Positions 14,825 to 23,704 of a stretch of DNA of 25,012 nucleotides are shown here, piece after piece. The DNA is from CAYXOX01 sp964466745 (GTDB lineage Bacteria; Pseudomonadota; Alphaproteobacteria; Rhodobacterales; Rhodobacteraceae). A program made the translations under genes and the position numbers. Position 1 is the stretch's first letter, and each line of letters begins with the position of its first letter. The notes beneath the pieces were generated by a model. The model had not been told where the DNA came from and did no database searches. It saw only the letters and a list, made by a program, of their open reading frames with translations. The DNA is taken from the NCBI GenBank assembly GCA_964466745.1, contig CAYXOX010000032.1, forward strand, positions 1 to 25,012. The letters run 5' to 3'.

Positions 14825-16564
14825 ATGACATCCATCAGGACTTCGCTTCTTGCCGGCGCGGCCTTCGCTCTCGCGCTGCCTGGCGGCGCAAGCGCGCAGG
14901 ACGTGCCGCGCGAGGAAACCGTGATCTTCGATCTGGACCGAACGATCCGCGATCCCGAGAACTTCAACTGGATGACCGACGGCACCGGCATCCGCCGCAT
15001 GCACGGCGCACATCAGGTGATGTGGGAGCCGCTCTTCATCCTCAACTACGGAACCGGAGAGCTCGATCCGTGGCTGGCCATCGGCCACGAGGGCAACGCC
15101 GACTCCACCAAGTTCACCATTACCCTGCGCGACGGGGTAACGTGGTCGGACGGCGAGGCATTCAACGCTGAAGACGTCGTCTTCACGGTGAACATGGCGA
15201 TCGAGAACGAGGAACTGACCGCACGGGAAGTTGCCACGATCCGCGGGCAGGTGGCCAGCGTCGAGGCGGTGGACGACCTGACCGTGCGCTTCACCCTCAC
15301 CGCGCCGAACCCGCGGTTCGTGGTCGACAATTTCGGTGTCCGCATCTTCGGCAGCTTCCTGATCATGCCCGAGCATGTCTGGTCGGCGGCAGACGATCCG
15401 GCAACCTTCACATTCTTTCCGCCGATCGGCACCGGCCCTTACACCTTCGAATCCGCTGCCTCGAACCGCGCGATCTGGAGCCGGAACGACGATTGGTGGG
15501 GCGCTGCGACCGGGTTCATGGACCTGCCCGAGCCGCAAAGGGTGGTGTTCCTCGAGTCCGGAGGAGAAGAGAGCCGCGCGCAGCTGATGGCGACCAATCA
15601 GCTCGACGCGGCGCAGAACCTCTCGGTCGGCACTTTCGAGGCGATCCAGGCCCAGAACCCCTCAGCGATGGCCTGGTATGCCGACTATCCCTATGCGGTG
15701 GCCGATCCCTGCGCGCGTCAGCTCGAGATCAACACCACCGTTGCCCCCTGGGACAACGCCAACATGCGTCGCGCCGTTGCCCACATGATCGACCGGACGC
15801 AGATCGTGAATATCGCCGCCGAGGGTGCGACCACTCCGTCGGTCACGATGTTCGCGCAATACGGCTCGATGCAACCCTTCATCGACGCGGTGGTCGACGC
15901 CGGCTACGGCCTTCCGGCCGGAGCGGACGTTGCGGCGGGGCAGGCACTGATCGAGGCGGAAGGCTGGACCCGGAACGGCGACTACTACGAGAAGGACGGC
16001 GAGTCGCTGGCGGTGGAGATCCACGTCAACTCCGCCTCCACCGAGTACACCCGGACGATCGACATGGTTGTAGAACAGCTTCAGCGCGCCGGGATTGATG
16101 CCCGCGCGGTGCCGGTCGAAAACGGCGTCTTCTGGGGCGAGGTGCTGCCCTTCGGCCAGTACGAGATGAGCTACAGCTGGCTCAGCTGCGGGTCGGTGAA
16201 CGAGCCCTGGGCCTCTATGGGCCGCTACACGGTGGCCGATGTGGTGCCCGTGGGCGAGCGCAGCCCCGGCTTCAACAACACCGCGCGCTGGAACAGCGCG
16301 GGCGCCGAAGCCTATTCGGAGATCGTGAACGCCATGGCCTCGATGCCGCTTGGCGATCCGGCGATACCGGGCATGGTGGCCGAGGCCTACCAGTATCTCG
16401 ATGCCGAGATGCCGTTCATTCCGCTGGTGCAGGCCTACAAGCTGATGCCGTTCAATACGACCTACTGGGAAGGCTGGCCGTCGAACGACAACTATTACAA
16501 CCACCCTTTCTTCCACTGGAACTCGGGCCATCAGATCATCCACAACCTGACCCGGGCCGACTAG
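14825..16564 (+). CDS. ABC transporter substrate-binding protein, family 5 (Opp/Dpp type)
   Basis: A 579-residue periplasmic binding protein. The signal peptide MTSIRTSLLAGAAFALALPG ends at ASA-QD near residue 24. Family 5 marks include LRDGVTWSDGEAFNAEDVVFT, the best-known segment, then PPIGTGPYTFESA, DDWWGAATG, NANMRRAVAHMIDRTQI and an aromatic-rich C-terminus (WEGWPSNDNYYNHPFFHW). The family is known for peptides, but members in several bacteria carry oligosaccharides; with an alpha-mannosidase in the operon, a mannosyl oligosaccharide or glycoconjugate is the likelier ligand here (inference). AAGGGAGGA before the ATG gives a strong ribosome site. Two stem-loops follow the gene. It feeds the permeases from 16688 and 17701. 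Confidence 0.93.
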   Translation: MTSIRTSLLAGAAFALALPGGASAQDVPREETVIFDLDRTIRDPENFNWMTDGTGIRRMHGAHQVMWEPLFILNYGTGELDPWLAIGHEGNADSTKFTITLRDGVTWSDGEAFNAEDVVFTVNMAIENEELTAREVATIRGQVASVEAVDDLTVRFTLTAPNPRFVVDNFGVRIFGSFLIMPEHVWSAADDPATFTFFPPIGTGPYTFESAASNRAIWSRNDDWWGAATGFMDLPEPQRVVFLESGGEESRAQLMATNQLDAAQNLSVGTFEAIQAQNPSAMAWYADYPYAVADPCARQLEINTTVAPWDNANMRRAVAHMIDRTQIVNIAAEGATTPSVTMFAQYGSMQPFIDAVVDAGYGLPAGADVAAGQALIEAEGWTRNGDYYEKDGESLAVEIHVNSASTEYTRTIDMVVEQLQRAGIDARAVPVENGVFWGEVLPFGQYEMSYSWLSCGSVNEPWASMGRYTVADVVPVGERSPGFNNTARWNSAGAEAYSEIVNAMASMPLGDPAIPGMVAEAYQYLDAEMPFIPLVQAYKLMPFNTTYWEGWPSNDNYYNHPFFHWNSGHQIIHNLTRAD

Positions 16565-16576
16565 CGCGGCAGACGT

Positions 16577-16597
16577 CCGCGGGGCCGAGCCCCGCGG
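16577..16597 (+). other. First stem-loop after the family 5 binding-protein gene
   Basis: CCGCGGGG (16577-16584) pairs with CCCCGCGG (16590-16597); the loop CCGAG can close by one more pair. It starts 12 bases after the binding-protein stop and has no U tract. Confidence 0.55.
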
Positions 16598-16642
16598 GCG
16601 GTGCCCCCCGGGCGCCAGCCGCTTCCGGGAGGAATCGAAACG

Positions 16643-16667
16643 GCCGGGCCGCCTTCCGCGGCCCGGC
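16643..16667 (+). other. Second stem-loop before the permease gene
   Basis: GCCGGGCCGC (16643-16652) and GCGGCCCGGC (16658-16667) form a perfect 10-pair stem with the five-base loop CTTCC, just upstream of the permease ribosome site. With the first hairpin it could protect the binding-protein message or limit read-through into the permease genes. Confidence 0.55.
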
Positions 16668-16687
16668 ACCGTAGCGAGGACAGGCCG

Positions 16688-17704
16688 ATGGGACGCATCC
16701 CCGCATCCTACCTGATCAACCGGCTGGTGACCTTCGCGCTGACCGTGCTCATCGCGGCCACGCTCATCTGGATCACCCCGCGCCTCAGCCCGGTGGATCC
16801 GGTGGACGTGATGCTGGGCAGGATGGCCGCCGGCGGCGGTTCGGTGGAGAACTCCAGCGCGATCCTTGTCCAGCTTCGCGAGCGGTTCGGCCTCGATCAG
16901 CCGCTGATCGTGCAGTACCTGCTTTATCTAAGGAACACGCTCACGTTCGATTTCGGCATCTCGACGGCGAACTTTCCCACGCCCGTCTCCGCGCTCATCG
17001 CCAACGCACTGCCGTGGACGCTGGGGCTGATGCTGGTGTCGCTTCTCATCACCTTCTTCATCGGCAATCTTCTCGGCGCACTGATGGTCTGGGAGCGCAC
17101 GCCGCGCCTCTGGAAGGTGGCCATCCCGGCGGCGATGGTCTTCACATCGATCCCGCCGATCCTCTCGGGCCTCCTGCTCATGTACGTCTTTTCCACGCAG
17201 CTGGGGATTTTCCCGCTGACGGGAGCCTACGGGCTCAACGTGGAGCCCGGCTGGACATGGGAATTCGCCGCCTCAGTGCTTTACCACGGGTTCCTGCCAG
17301 CGCTTTCGATCGTGGTGGTCACCTTCGGCTTCTGGGCGCTGGGCATGCGCGGGCTGATGATCACCGTGCAGGGGGAGGACTACACCACCCTGGCCAAGGC
17401 CAAGGGACTTCGCCCGCGCTACATCCTCTACAGGTACATGATCCGCAACGCGATCCTGCCTCAGATCACGGCCTTCGCGCTCAAGATCGGGATGCTCGTG
17501 GCGGGGCAGGTCCTGGTGGAACGGATCTTCGCCTACAACGGCATGGGCAAGCTGCTCTACGATGCGATCCTCGACCAGGATTTCCCGGTCATCCAGGGGG
17601 TCAGCTTCGTGATCATCCTGATGACGGCGCTGGCGGTCTTCCTCGTGGACCTCGTCTACCCGCTGATCGATCCGCGTATCCGCCACGGGAGCGCCCCGGC
17701 ATGA
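16688..17704 (+). CDS. ABC transporter permease, Opp/Dpp type (DppB-like)
   Basis: A 338-residue inner-membrane subunit. It opens with the typical ASYLINRLVTFALTVLIA first helix, has LRERFGLDQPLIVQYLLYL in the periplasmic loop (a family hallmark), and carries the ATPase-docking EAA-like loop EDYTTLAKAKGLRPRYILYR followed by RNAILPQITAFALKIG and VLVERIFAYNGMGKLLYDA. About six hydrophobic helices are visible. ATG 16688 is chosen because it begins at the first helix and has GCGAGGA just upstream, although the frame is open further upstream. Its stop overlaps the next start (ATGA at 17701-17704). It forms the channel together with that next gene product. Confidence 0.94.
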   Translation: MGRIPASYLINRLVTFALTVLIAATLIWITPRLSPVDPVDVMLGRMAAGGGSVENSSAILVQLRERFGLDQPLIVQYLLYLRNTLTFDFGISTANFPTPVSALIANALPWTLGLMLVSLLITFFIGNLLGALMVWERTPRLWKVAIPAAMVFTSIPPILSGLLLMYVFSTQLGIFPLTGAYGLNVEPGWTWEFAASVLYHGFLPALSIVVVTFGFWALGMRGLMITVQGEDYTTLAKAKGLRPRYILYRYMIRNAILPQITAFALKIGMLVAGQVLVERIFAYNGMGKLLYDAILDQDFPVIQGVSFVIILMTALAVFLVDLVYPLIDPRIRHGSAPA

Positions 17705-18675
17705 GCGAGCATAACCAGTCTGCGCCCGTTCCGGGCGACGCCGCCGTGCCCGAGACCGCCGCGCCGGACACCGCCGGGCTGACGGCGGCGCAGCGCAAGC
17801 GCATGCGCAGGTTCGACAATCCGTGGCTCAATCCCAAGCTGATCTGGGGCGCGGGGTTGCTGCTGGGGATCGTCGCGCTGGGGATCCTCGGGCGCCTTTT
17901 CTGGGAAACGGATCTCGTCTTCACCGGCGCCGGGATGCCCCGGCAAGGGCCTGTGGGCGTGGAGAACATGCGCGGGCAGATCGGCACATGGGCGCACCCG
18001 CTGGGCACTGACGTGTCCGGCAAGGATATCCTCGCCCTCCTGATCGTCGGCGCGCCGAACACCCTCTATGTCGGTGTGCTGGCCTCGCTCATCGGCATGA
18101 CGATCGGCATCTTCCTCGGGTTCTCGGCCGGGTTCATCGGCGGGCGCACCGACGACGTGATCCGGGTCGGCTCGGACGTGATGATCACCATTCCTCCGCT
18201 TCTCATCCTCGTGGTGGTGCAGGCAGCCTTCGGGGACATCACGCTCACGCTCATGGCGATCCTGATCGCGGGTTTCGTCTGGCAATCGCCCACGCGGCTG
18301 ATCAGGGCGCAGGTGCTCTCCATGCGGGAATCCGGCTACGTCCAGATGGCCCGTCTTTCCGGTGCTTCGACGGGGCACATCATGTTCCGCGAGATGATGC
18401 CCAATCTCGTGCCCTATCTTTTCGGATCGTTCATCGCCAACGTCACCACGTCCATCGTCACGGCGGTGGGGCTCGAGGTGCTGGGCCTCGGGCCGCAGCG
18501 GGTGCCGACGCTGGGCCGGGTGATCTACGACGCGATCAATTCCGGCGCGCTGATCCAGAACCTCTGGTGGTGGTGGGGAATGCCCACTCTGCTGCTGGCG
18601 ATCATGTTCATCGGGCTCCTGCTCATCAACCTCGGTCTCGACGAGGTGTCGAACCCGAGGCTGAGAAGGCTCTGA
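17701..18675 (+). CDS. ABC transporter permease, Opp/Dpp type (DppC-like)
   Basis: A 324-residue second membrane subunit. A polar N-terminal tail of about 45 residues, rich in alanine and proline, precedes the first helix (LIWGAGLLLGIVALGILG). HPLGTDVSGKDILALLIVG is the family hallmark, close to the usual HPFGTDxxGRDxxSRLI. The EAA loop reads ESGYVQMARLSGASTGHIMF, followed by EMMPNLVPYLFGSFIANV. Near the C-terminus WWWWGMPTLLLAIMFIG gives a tryptophan-rich entry to the last helix. The start is translationally coupled to the gene before it. It pairs with the DppB-like subunit and contacts the fused ATPase encoded four bases downstream. Confidence 0.94.
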   Translation: MSEHNQSAPVPGDAAVPETAAPDTAGLTAAQRKRMRRFDNPWLNPKLIWGAGLLLGIVALGILGRLFWETDLVFTGAGMPRQGPVGVENMRGQIGTWAHPLGTDVSGKDILALLIVGAPNTLYVGVLASLIGMTIGIFLGFSAGFIGGRTDDVIRVGSDVMITIPPLLILVVVQAAFGDITLTLMAILIAGFVWQSPTRLIRAQVLSMRESGYVQMARLSGASTGHIMFREMMPNLVPYLFGSFIANVTTSIVTAVGLEVLGLGPQRVPTLGRVIYDAINSGALIQNLWWWWGMPTLLLAIMFIGLLLINLGLDEVSNPRLRRL

Positions 18676-18679
18676 CCGC

Positions 18680-20416
18680 ATGTCGATCCTCGATCTTGAA
18701 GACCTTTCCATCGACTTTCCCACCTCCAAGGGTGTGGTTCATGCGGTTACCGGGGTGACGCTTTCGGTCGAGAAGGGGCGCCGCGTCGGCTTCATCGGCG
18801 AGTCGGGATCGGGCAAGACCACGACGGCGCTCGCCGCGATGCGGATGCTCGCCGCCCCCGGCTTCGTTTCCGGCGGTCGGATCAGGCTCAACGCGCTCGC
18901 TCGGCCGGACGTGCTGGCATTGTCGGACGAGGAGATGCGCAATGTGCGCCTCTCCAGGATCGCCTACATCCCTCAGGGGGCCATGAATTCGCTCAACCCG
19001 GTGATGCGGGTCGAGCACCAGATCTGGGATGGTATCCTCGCCCATGAGGGCAAGCTTTCGGACGCCGAGTTGAAGGCCCGTTCAGATGCCGCACTTGCCG
19101 GAGTGGGTCTCGATCCGGCGATCGTCGCGCGGCTTTACCCGCACGAACTCAGCGGAGGGATGAAGCAGCGTGTCTGCATCGCCATCGGCACCTGCCTCGA
19201 GCCCGATCTCATCATCGCCGACGAGCCCACATCCGCGCTCGACGTCATCACCCAGCGCCATGTCATGCAAACCCTTCGCCAGGCCCAGACGCGCATCGGC
19301 GCCGGGCTCATCCTGATCGGCCACGACATGGGCCTCATGGCGCAATCGGTCGATGAGATCGCCGTGCTGAAGAAGGGTGAACTGGTGGAATACGGGCCCA
19401 CGCGCCAGATCATCGAGGCGCCGCAGCACCCCTATACGAAAGAGCTGATTTCCTCGGTCCCGCTGGTGGGAGGCGCGAGCTTTCTCGATCCGGCGCCGGC
19501 GCGGCCGGCCGCGGCGCGGCGGGAAACGGCTCCGCTACTCGAACTTCGCAGCGCCTCCAAACGCTATGGAGGTGTCAGCGCGCTGCACCCCATGAGCTTC
19601 CGCCTCGATGGGGCGGTGCCGCAGATCATCTCGATCGTGGGGCAGTCAGGCTCCGGCAAGTCGACGCTGGGCAGCCTGATGCTCGGCTTCAACGCGCCCA
19701 CAACGGGCGAGGTCATGTTCCGGAACCGCGATGTCTACGCGCAGTCCGCGGCCGAGAAACTCGCCTTCCGAAAGGATGTGCAGGCCGTCTTCCAGGACCC
19801 GTATGCCTGCTTCAACCCGTTCTACCGGGTAAACCATGCGCTGAGGTTCCCCTTCGAGCGCTTCGGCCTGAGCGAAGGGGCCAGCCACACGCGCGCGGCG
19901 ATGGAAGAGGCCTGCCGCGCGGTGGGCCTCGCACCCGAGACCGTTCTCGACCGCTACCCGCACCAGCTTTCCGGCGGTCAGCGGCAACGGCTGATCGTGG
20001 CCCGTGCGCTCATGCTTTCGCCGAAGCTCCTGATCGCGGACGAGCCGGTCTCGATGGTCGATGCCTCGCTCAGGGCGACGATCCTCAAGAACATCCACGA
20101 CCTCAAGGAACGGCACGGCATCTCGATCCTCTACATCACCCACGACCTCGCGACCGCCTACCACGTGAGCGACTACGTCATGGTTCTTTACCGCGGGCAC
20201 GTGGTCGAGGCCGGGCCGCCCAAGGAAGTGATCGGGGATCCTCGGCACCCGTATACCCGGCTGTTGATCGACTCTATCCCCTGGCCCGAACTCGACCGCG
20301 ACTGGGGCTCCTTCGAGGCCGCGCGGGACGCGCTCGAAAGGCTCGACGAGATCGCGGCGCGCCCCGAGACGGTCTACCGCGGTTCGGTGCCCGGCTTCAC
20401 GCTCAGCCAGGGGTGA
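18680..20416 (+). CDS. ABC transporter ATP-binding protein, fused DppD-DppF type
   Basis: A 578-residue protein with two complete ABC ATPase domains, replacing the two separate ATPases of classical Opp/Dpp systems. Domain 1: Walker A GESGSGKTT at residues 40-48, signature LSGGMKQRV, Walker B LIIADEPTSALD, and the oligopeptide C-terminal motif HPYTKELISSVP. Domain 2, from about residue 285: Walker A GQSGSGKST, FQDPYACFNPFYRV, signature LSGGQRQRL, Walker B LLIADEPVSMVD, and HPYTRLLIDSIP. Both sites look functional. It drives uptake through the two preceding permeases. The gene lies four bases after the DppC-like stop and is followed within a few bases by the alpha-mannosidase, so transport and cleavage are genetically coupled. 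Confidence 0.95.
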   Translation: MSILDLEDLSIDFPTSKGVVHAVTGVTLSVEKGRRVGFIGESGSGKTTTALAAMRMLAAPGFVSGGRIRLNALARPDVLALSDEEMRNVRLSRIAYIPQGAMNSLNPVMRVEHQIWDGILAHEGKLSDAELKARSDAALAGVGLDPAIVARLYPHELSGGMKQRVCIAIGTCLEPDLIIADEPTSALDVITQRHVMQTLRQAQTRIGAGLILIGHDMGLMAQSVDEIAVLKKGELVEYGPTRQIIEAPQHPYTKELISSVPLVGGASFLDPAPARPAAARRETAPLLELRSASKRYGGVSALHPMSFRLDGAVPQIISIVGQSGSGKSTLGSLMLGFNAPTTGEVMFRNRDVYAQSAAEKLAFRKDVQAVFQDPYACFNPFYRVNHALRFPFERFGLSEGASHTRAAMEEACRAVGLAPETVLDRYPHQLSGGQRQRLIVARALMLSPKLLIADEPVSMVDASLRATILKNIHDLKERHGISILYITHDLATAYHVSDYVMVLYRGHVVEAGPPKEVIGDPRHPYTRLLIDSIPWPELDRDWGSFEAARDALERLDEIAARPETVYRGSVPGFTLSQG

Positions 20417-20420
20417 AGTG

Positions 20421-23400
20421 ATGTCGCATCGCCTGCGCCTTACCGCCGAGAAGATCGCGCAACGCCTCCGCCTGATCGCGCCCCGCATCGCCTTGGCCCG
20501 CGTGCCGATGGACCGCTTCGTTCTTGAGCGGCTGCCCGATGCGCGCGTCACCCCGGATATCGCGCTACGGTCCTGCGAGGCACCGGGCGAGGTGCTGGAG
20601 TGGAACAGCTACTGGGGCGAGCAGAACCTGCATTTCGCGATGCGATCGCGCTTTGCCGTTCCGCGCGGCTGGAGCAACCCCGCGCTCCACTTGCCGCTCG
20701 GCGTGGCGGGCGACATCTTCACCCATCCCGAAGCGCTGCTCTACATCGACGGGCGCCCGCTCGCCTCGGCCGACCGCTATCACCACACCATCGAGGTGCC
20801 GGTCGAGCTGGCCGATGCGCGCCCACGCGAGTTGCTGCTTCACGGCTGGACCGGGCTCACCGGCTGGCCGCCCGACCCCGATGACCACACCCGGCTGTTC
20901 CTCAAGGAATGCGTCGTCATCGACATCGACCGGCAGCTTCAGGGGTTCCTCTCCCTTGCCGAGACGGCGCTGGATCTTGCCCGCGCCTTGCACGACGACC
21001 GGCCGGAAAAGCATGCGATCCTCTCGGCGCTGGATGCGGCCTTTCTCGCTCTCGATACACGCGACCCGATGGAGGAAGCCTTCCGCGCCTCCGTCGCTCC
21101 CGCCACCGAGCGGCTCGTGGCAGGCCTCGAGGCGGCCGGGCCGCCGCTCGACATCACGCTGCATGCCGTGGGCCACGCCCACATGGACGTCGCCTACCTT
21201 TGGCCCGTCGCGCAGATCCGCCAGAAGAACGCGCGGACCTATTCCAACGTACTGCGGCTGATGGAGCGACACCCGCAGTTCCGGTTCTCCCAGACCCAGC
21301 CTCAACTCTACGCCTGGACGGAAACCGACCATCCCGAGATCTTCGAGGGCATCCGCGCCCGCGTGGCCGAAGGCCGCTGGGAGGTGCTGGGAGGCATGTG
21401 GGTGGAGCCCGACGCCAACATGCCCGGGCCCGAGGCGCTGGTGCGCCAGATCGTGCTCGCACGCCGTTTCTGCGAGAGCCGTTTCGGCCCCGGCGCGGAG
21501 ACGCCGGTACTCTGGCTGCCCGATACCTTCGGTTTTCCCGGATGCCTGCCGCAGCTCATGGTGCAGGCCGGCCTGCGCTGGTTCGTGACCAACAAGGTCA
21601 ACTGGAACCAGTACAACCAGATGCCCGCCTCCACGACATGGTGGGAGGGCATCGACGGCAGCCGCGTGCTCGCCCAGTTCCTGACCACCCCGCGCGAGGT
21701 CCAGCACCTGCCCTTTCCCACCAACTACAAGTCCGATCTGACCGCAGAGGAGGTCATCGGCACCTGGACGCGCAACACCGTCAAGGATCGGGTGAGCGAC
21801 ATGCTGATCGCCTACGGGTACGGCGACGGAGGCGGTGGGCCGACGGATGCGCTGATCCGCAAGGCCGAGGCCTACCGGGCGATGCCAGGTGCGCCCCGCC
21901 TCACCCCGTCGACCGTGCGCCGCTTCTTCGAGACGCTCGAGGAAAAGGCGCCCCCGCTCCCGGTCTGGCAAGGCGAGTTCTACCTCGAGGGGCACCGGGG
22001 CGTGCTCACCGGGAACGGCCGCATGAAACGTGCCAACCGCAAGGCCGAGGCGCTCCTGCACGACACCGAGCTGGCCATGGCGCTTGCGATGGTCGCGGGG
22101 CAGCCTCCCGAGGACCTCACCGGGGCCTGGCAGGCGCTCTGCACCCTTCAGTTCCACGACATTCTCACCGGCACGTCGATTCCGCAGGTCTTCGAGGATG
22201 CCGCCCGCGATTTCGAGGCGATTACCGCGGCTGCGGAGGCGGCCTTGACGCGCGCGGCCGCCGTTCTGGCCCCCTCGAGCGCCGCGGCGATGGTGCTCGA
22301 CGGCGCACCCCTGCCGGGCCCGCGACATGCGCTGCTCCCCCCGGGCACCGGTCCGTTTGCCGAGGCGGGCCGGCCCCTGCCGCAGCAGGAGGTCGCCGGG
22401 GGCGTTCTGGTGGAACTGCCGGCGGCTGCGCCGCTTTCTCCGCGCATCCTGCACGCAGCCGAGGCACCGCCCGAGCCCGGGCCGGGCGCAACGGCAACCT
22501 TGATACCGGAAGGCGGGGCCGTGCTGGAAAACGCGCATCTTCGCGTCGAGATCGGGCCTCACGGGATGCTCACGCGCATCCACGACAAGCGTGCCGGGCG
22601 CGAGGTTCTGGCGGAAGGCAGCCTCGCCAACAAGCTCGAGCTCTTCGAGGATCGCCCCATCAGCTGGGATGCCTGGGATATCGATATCTTCTTCGAGGAT
22701 CGGGGGGAGGTCGTCGCGGCGCTCAACAGCATGCAGGTAACCGAAACCGGCCCGCTGCGGGCCACGGTGGAGGTGGCCCGCTCGTTCCGGCGTTCCTCGC
22801 TGACGCAGCGGATCAGCCTGTCGCGCCATTCGGCACGCATCGATTTCGACACCGAGGTGGACTGGCACGAAACCCATCTTTTGCTGAAGGCAGCCTTCCC
22901 CGTGGCCATCAGCGCCGCAAGGGCGGAATTCGACATACAGTGGGGCCAGATCGACCGGCCCACCCACCGCAACACCAGCTGGGACGCAGCGCAGTTCGAG
23001 GTGCCCGCCCAGAAATGGGCGGACCTCTCGGAAGGTGACTACGGCGTCGCTCTGCTGAACGACTGCAAGTACGGTTATGACGTGCGGGGCGACGTGCTCC
23101 GGCTTTCGCTCATCAAGTCGGCCACCATGCCCGACGCGACCGCGGACCAGGGGCACCACCGCTTCGTCTATGCCCTGCTGCCCCACGTCGGCGACACCCG
23201 CGTCGAGGTGCGGGCGGAGGCCTATGCCCTCAACCTGCCACCGCGAGTTTTCGCGGGGCCGGGCCAGGGCGGCGGGGGCTCGGCGCCCCTCGTGACCTGC
23301 GAAAGCCCCCGCGCGGTGATCGAAACGGTCAAGCCTGCCGACAATCGCGAGGGAGTGGTGGTGCGGCTCTTCGAGGCGCACAACACCCGCGGGCCGGTCC

Positions 23401-23555
23401 GCCTCGCCTTTCATCGGTCGGTGCGCGCCGTGTTCCGCGCCACCCTGCTGGAGGAGGAGGTGGAACCGCTTCCGCTGGAGGGTGGATGCGTCGACCTCGA
23501 TCTGCGCAACCACGAGATCGTCACCCTTCGTCTCGCGCTCGCACAGGCACCGTGA
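20421..23555 (+). CDS. Alpha-mannosidase, glycoside hydrolase family 38
   Basis: A 1044-residue GH38 enzyme with the full domain set. An N-terminal region of ~240 residues precedes the catalytic domain, which has GHAHMDVAYLWP (H252, H254 region and D256 as zinc ligands), GGMWVEPDANMPGPEALVRQ, and LPDTFGFPGCLPQL with D368 as the expected nucleophile and metal ligand. The middle three-helix domain shows HRGVLTGNGRMKRANRKAE, followed by QFHDILTGTSIPQV with H579. The beta-rich C-terminal part includes LENAHLRVEIGPHGML and DWHETHLLLKAAFP. No signal peptide, so it should work in the cytoplasm, releasing mannose from imported alpha-mannosides. ATG 20421 is used; an adjacent GTG at 20418 is possible. 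No truncation is seen. Confidence 0.95.
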   Translation: MSHRLRLTAEKIAQRLRLIAPRIALARVPMDRFVLERLPDARVTPDIALRSCEAPGEVLEWNSYWGEQNLHFAMRSRFAVPRGWSNPALHLPLGVAGDIFTHPEALLYIDGRPLASADRYHHTIEVPVELADARPRELLLHGWTGLTGWPPDPDDHTRLFLKECVVIDIDRQLQGFLSLAETALDLARALHDDRPEKHAILSALDAAFLALDTRDPMEEAFRASVAPATERLVAGLEAAGPPLDITLHAVGHAHMDVAYLWPVAQIRQKNARTYSNVLRLMERHPQFRFSQTQPQLYAWTETDHPEIFEGIRARVAEGRWEVLGGMWVEPDANMPGPEALVRQIVLARRFCESRFGPGAETPVLWLPDTFGFPGCLPQLMVQAGLRWFVTNKVNWNQYNQMPASTTWWEGIDGSRVLAQFLTTPREVQHLPFPTNYKSDLTAEEVIGTWTRNTVKDRVSDMLIAYGYGDGGGGPTDALIRKAEAYRAMPGAPRLTPSTVRRFFETLEEKAPPLPVWQGEFYLEGHRGVLTGNGRMKRANRKAEALLHDTELAMALAMVAGQPPEDLTGAWQALCTLQFHDILTGTSIPQVFEDAARDFEAITAAAEAALTRAAAVLAPSSAAAMVLDGAPLPGPRHALLPPGTGPFAEAGRPLPQQEVAGGVLVELPAAAPLSPRILHAAEAPPEPGPGATATLIPEGGAVLENAHLRVEIGPHGMLTRIHDKRAGREVLAEGSLANKLELFEDRPISWDAWDIDIFFEDRGEVVAALNSMQVTETGPLRATVEVARSFRRSSLTQRISLSRHSARIDFDTEVDWHETHLLLKAAFPVAISAARAEFDIQWGQIDRPTHRNTSWDAAQFEVPAQKWADLSEGDYGVALLNDCKYGYDVRGDVLRLSLIKSATMPDATADQGHHRFVYALLPHVGDTRVEVRAEAYALNLPPRVFAGPGQGGGGSAPLVTCESPRAVIETVKPADNREGVVVRLFEAHNTRGPVRLAFHRSVRAVFRATLLEEEVEPLPLEGGCVDLDLRNHEIVTLRLALAQAP

Positions 23556-23592
23556 CGAGGGCCCGGGAAGGCGCTCCTCCCGCATCGTGAGT

Positions 23593-23642
23593 GCCGCATG
23601 CCGGACCTCCTGTTCGAGTGCAGGGGCCTCCCTGCATGCGGC
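23593..23642 (+). terminator. Nested stem-loops after the alpha-mannosidase gene
   Basis: An outer pair, GCCGCATGC (23593-23601) with GCATGCGGC (23634-23642), encloses or competes with a tight inner hairpin, TGCAGGG/CCCTGCA (23619-23636, four-base loop). The region follows the last gene of the operon and precedes the insertion sequence. No U tract is visible, so termination is inferred from position. Confidence 0.4.
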
Positions 23643-23704
23643 GTCGGGCCGGGGCGCCGCTCCTCCGCTCACGAGTTGAACCCGGATGACCTGCCACTGT
23701 ATTT

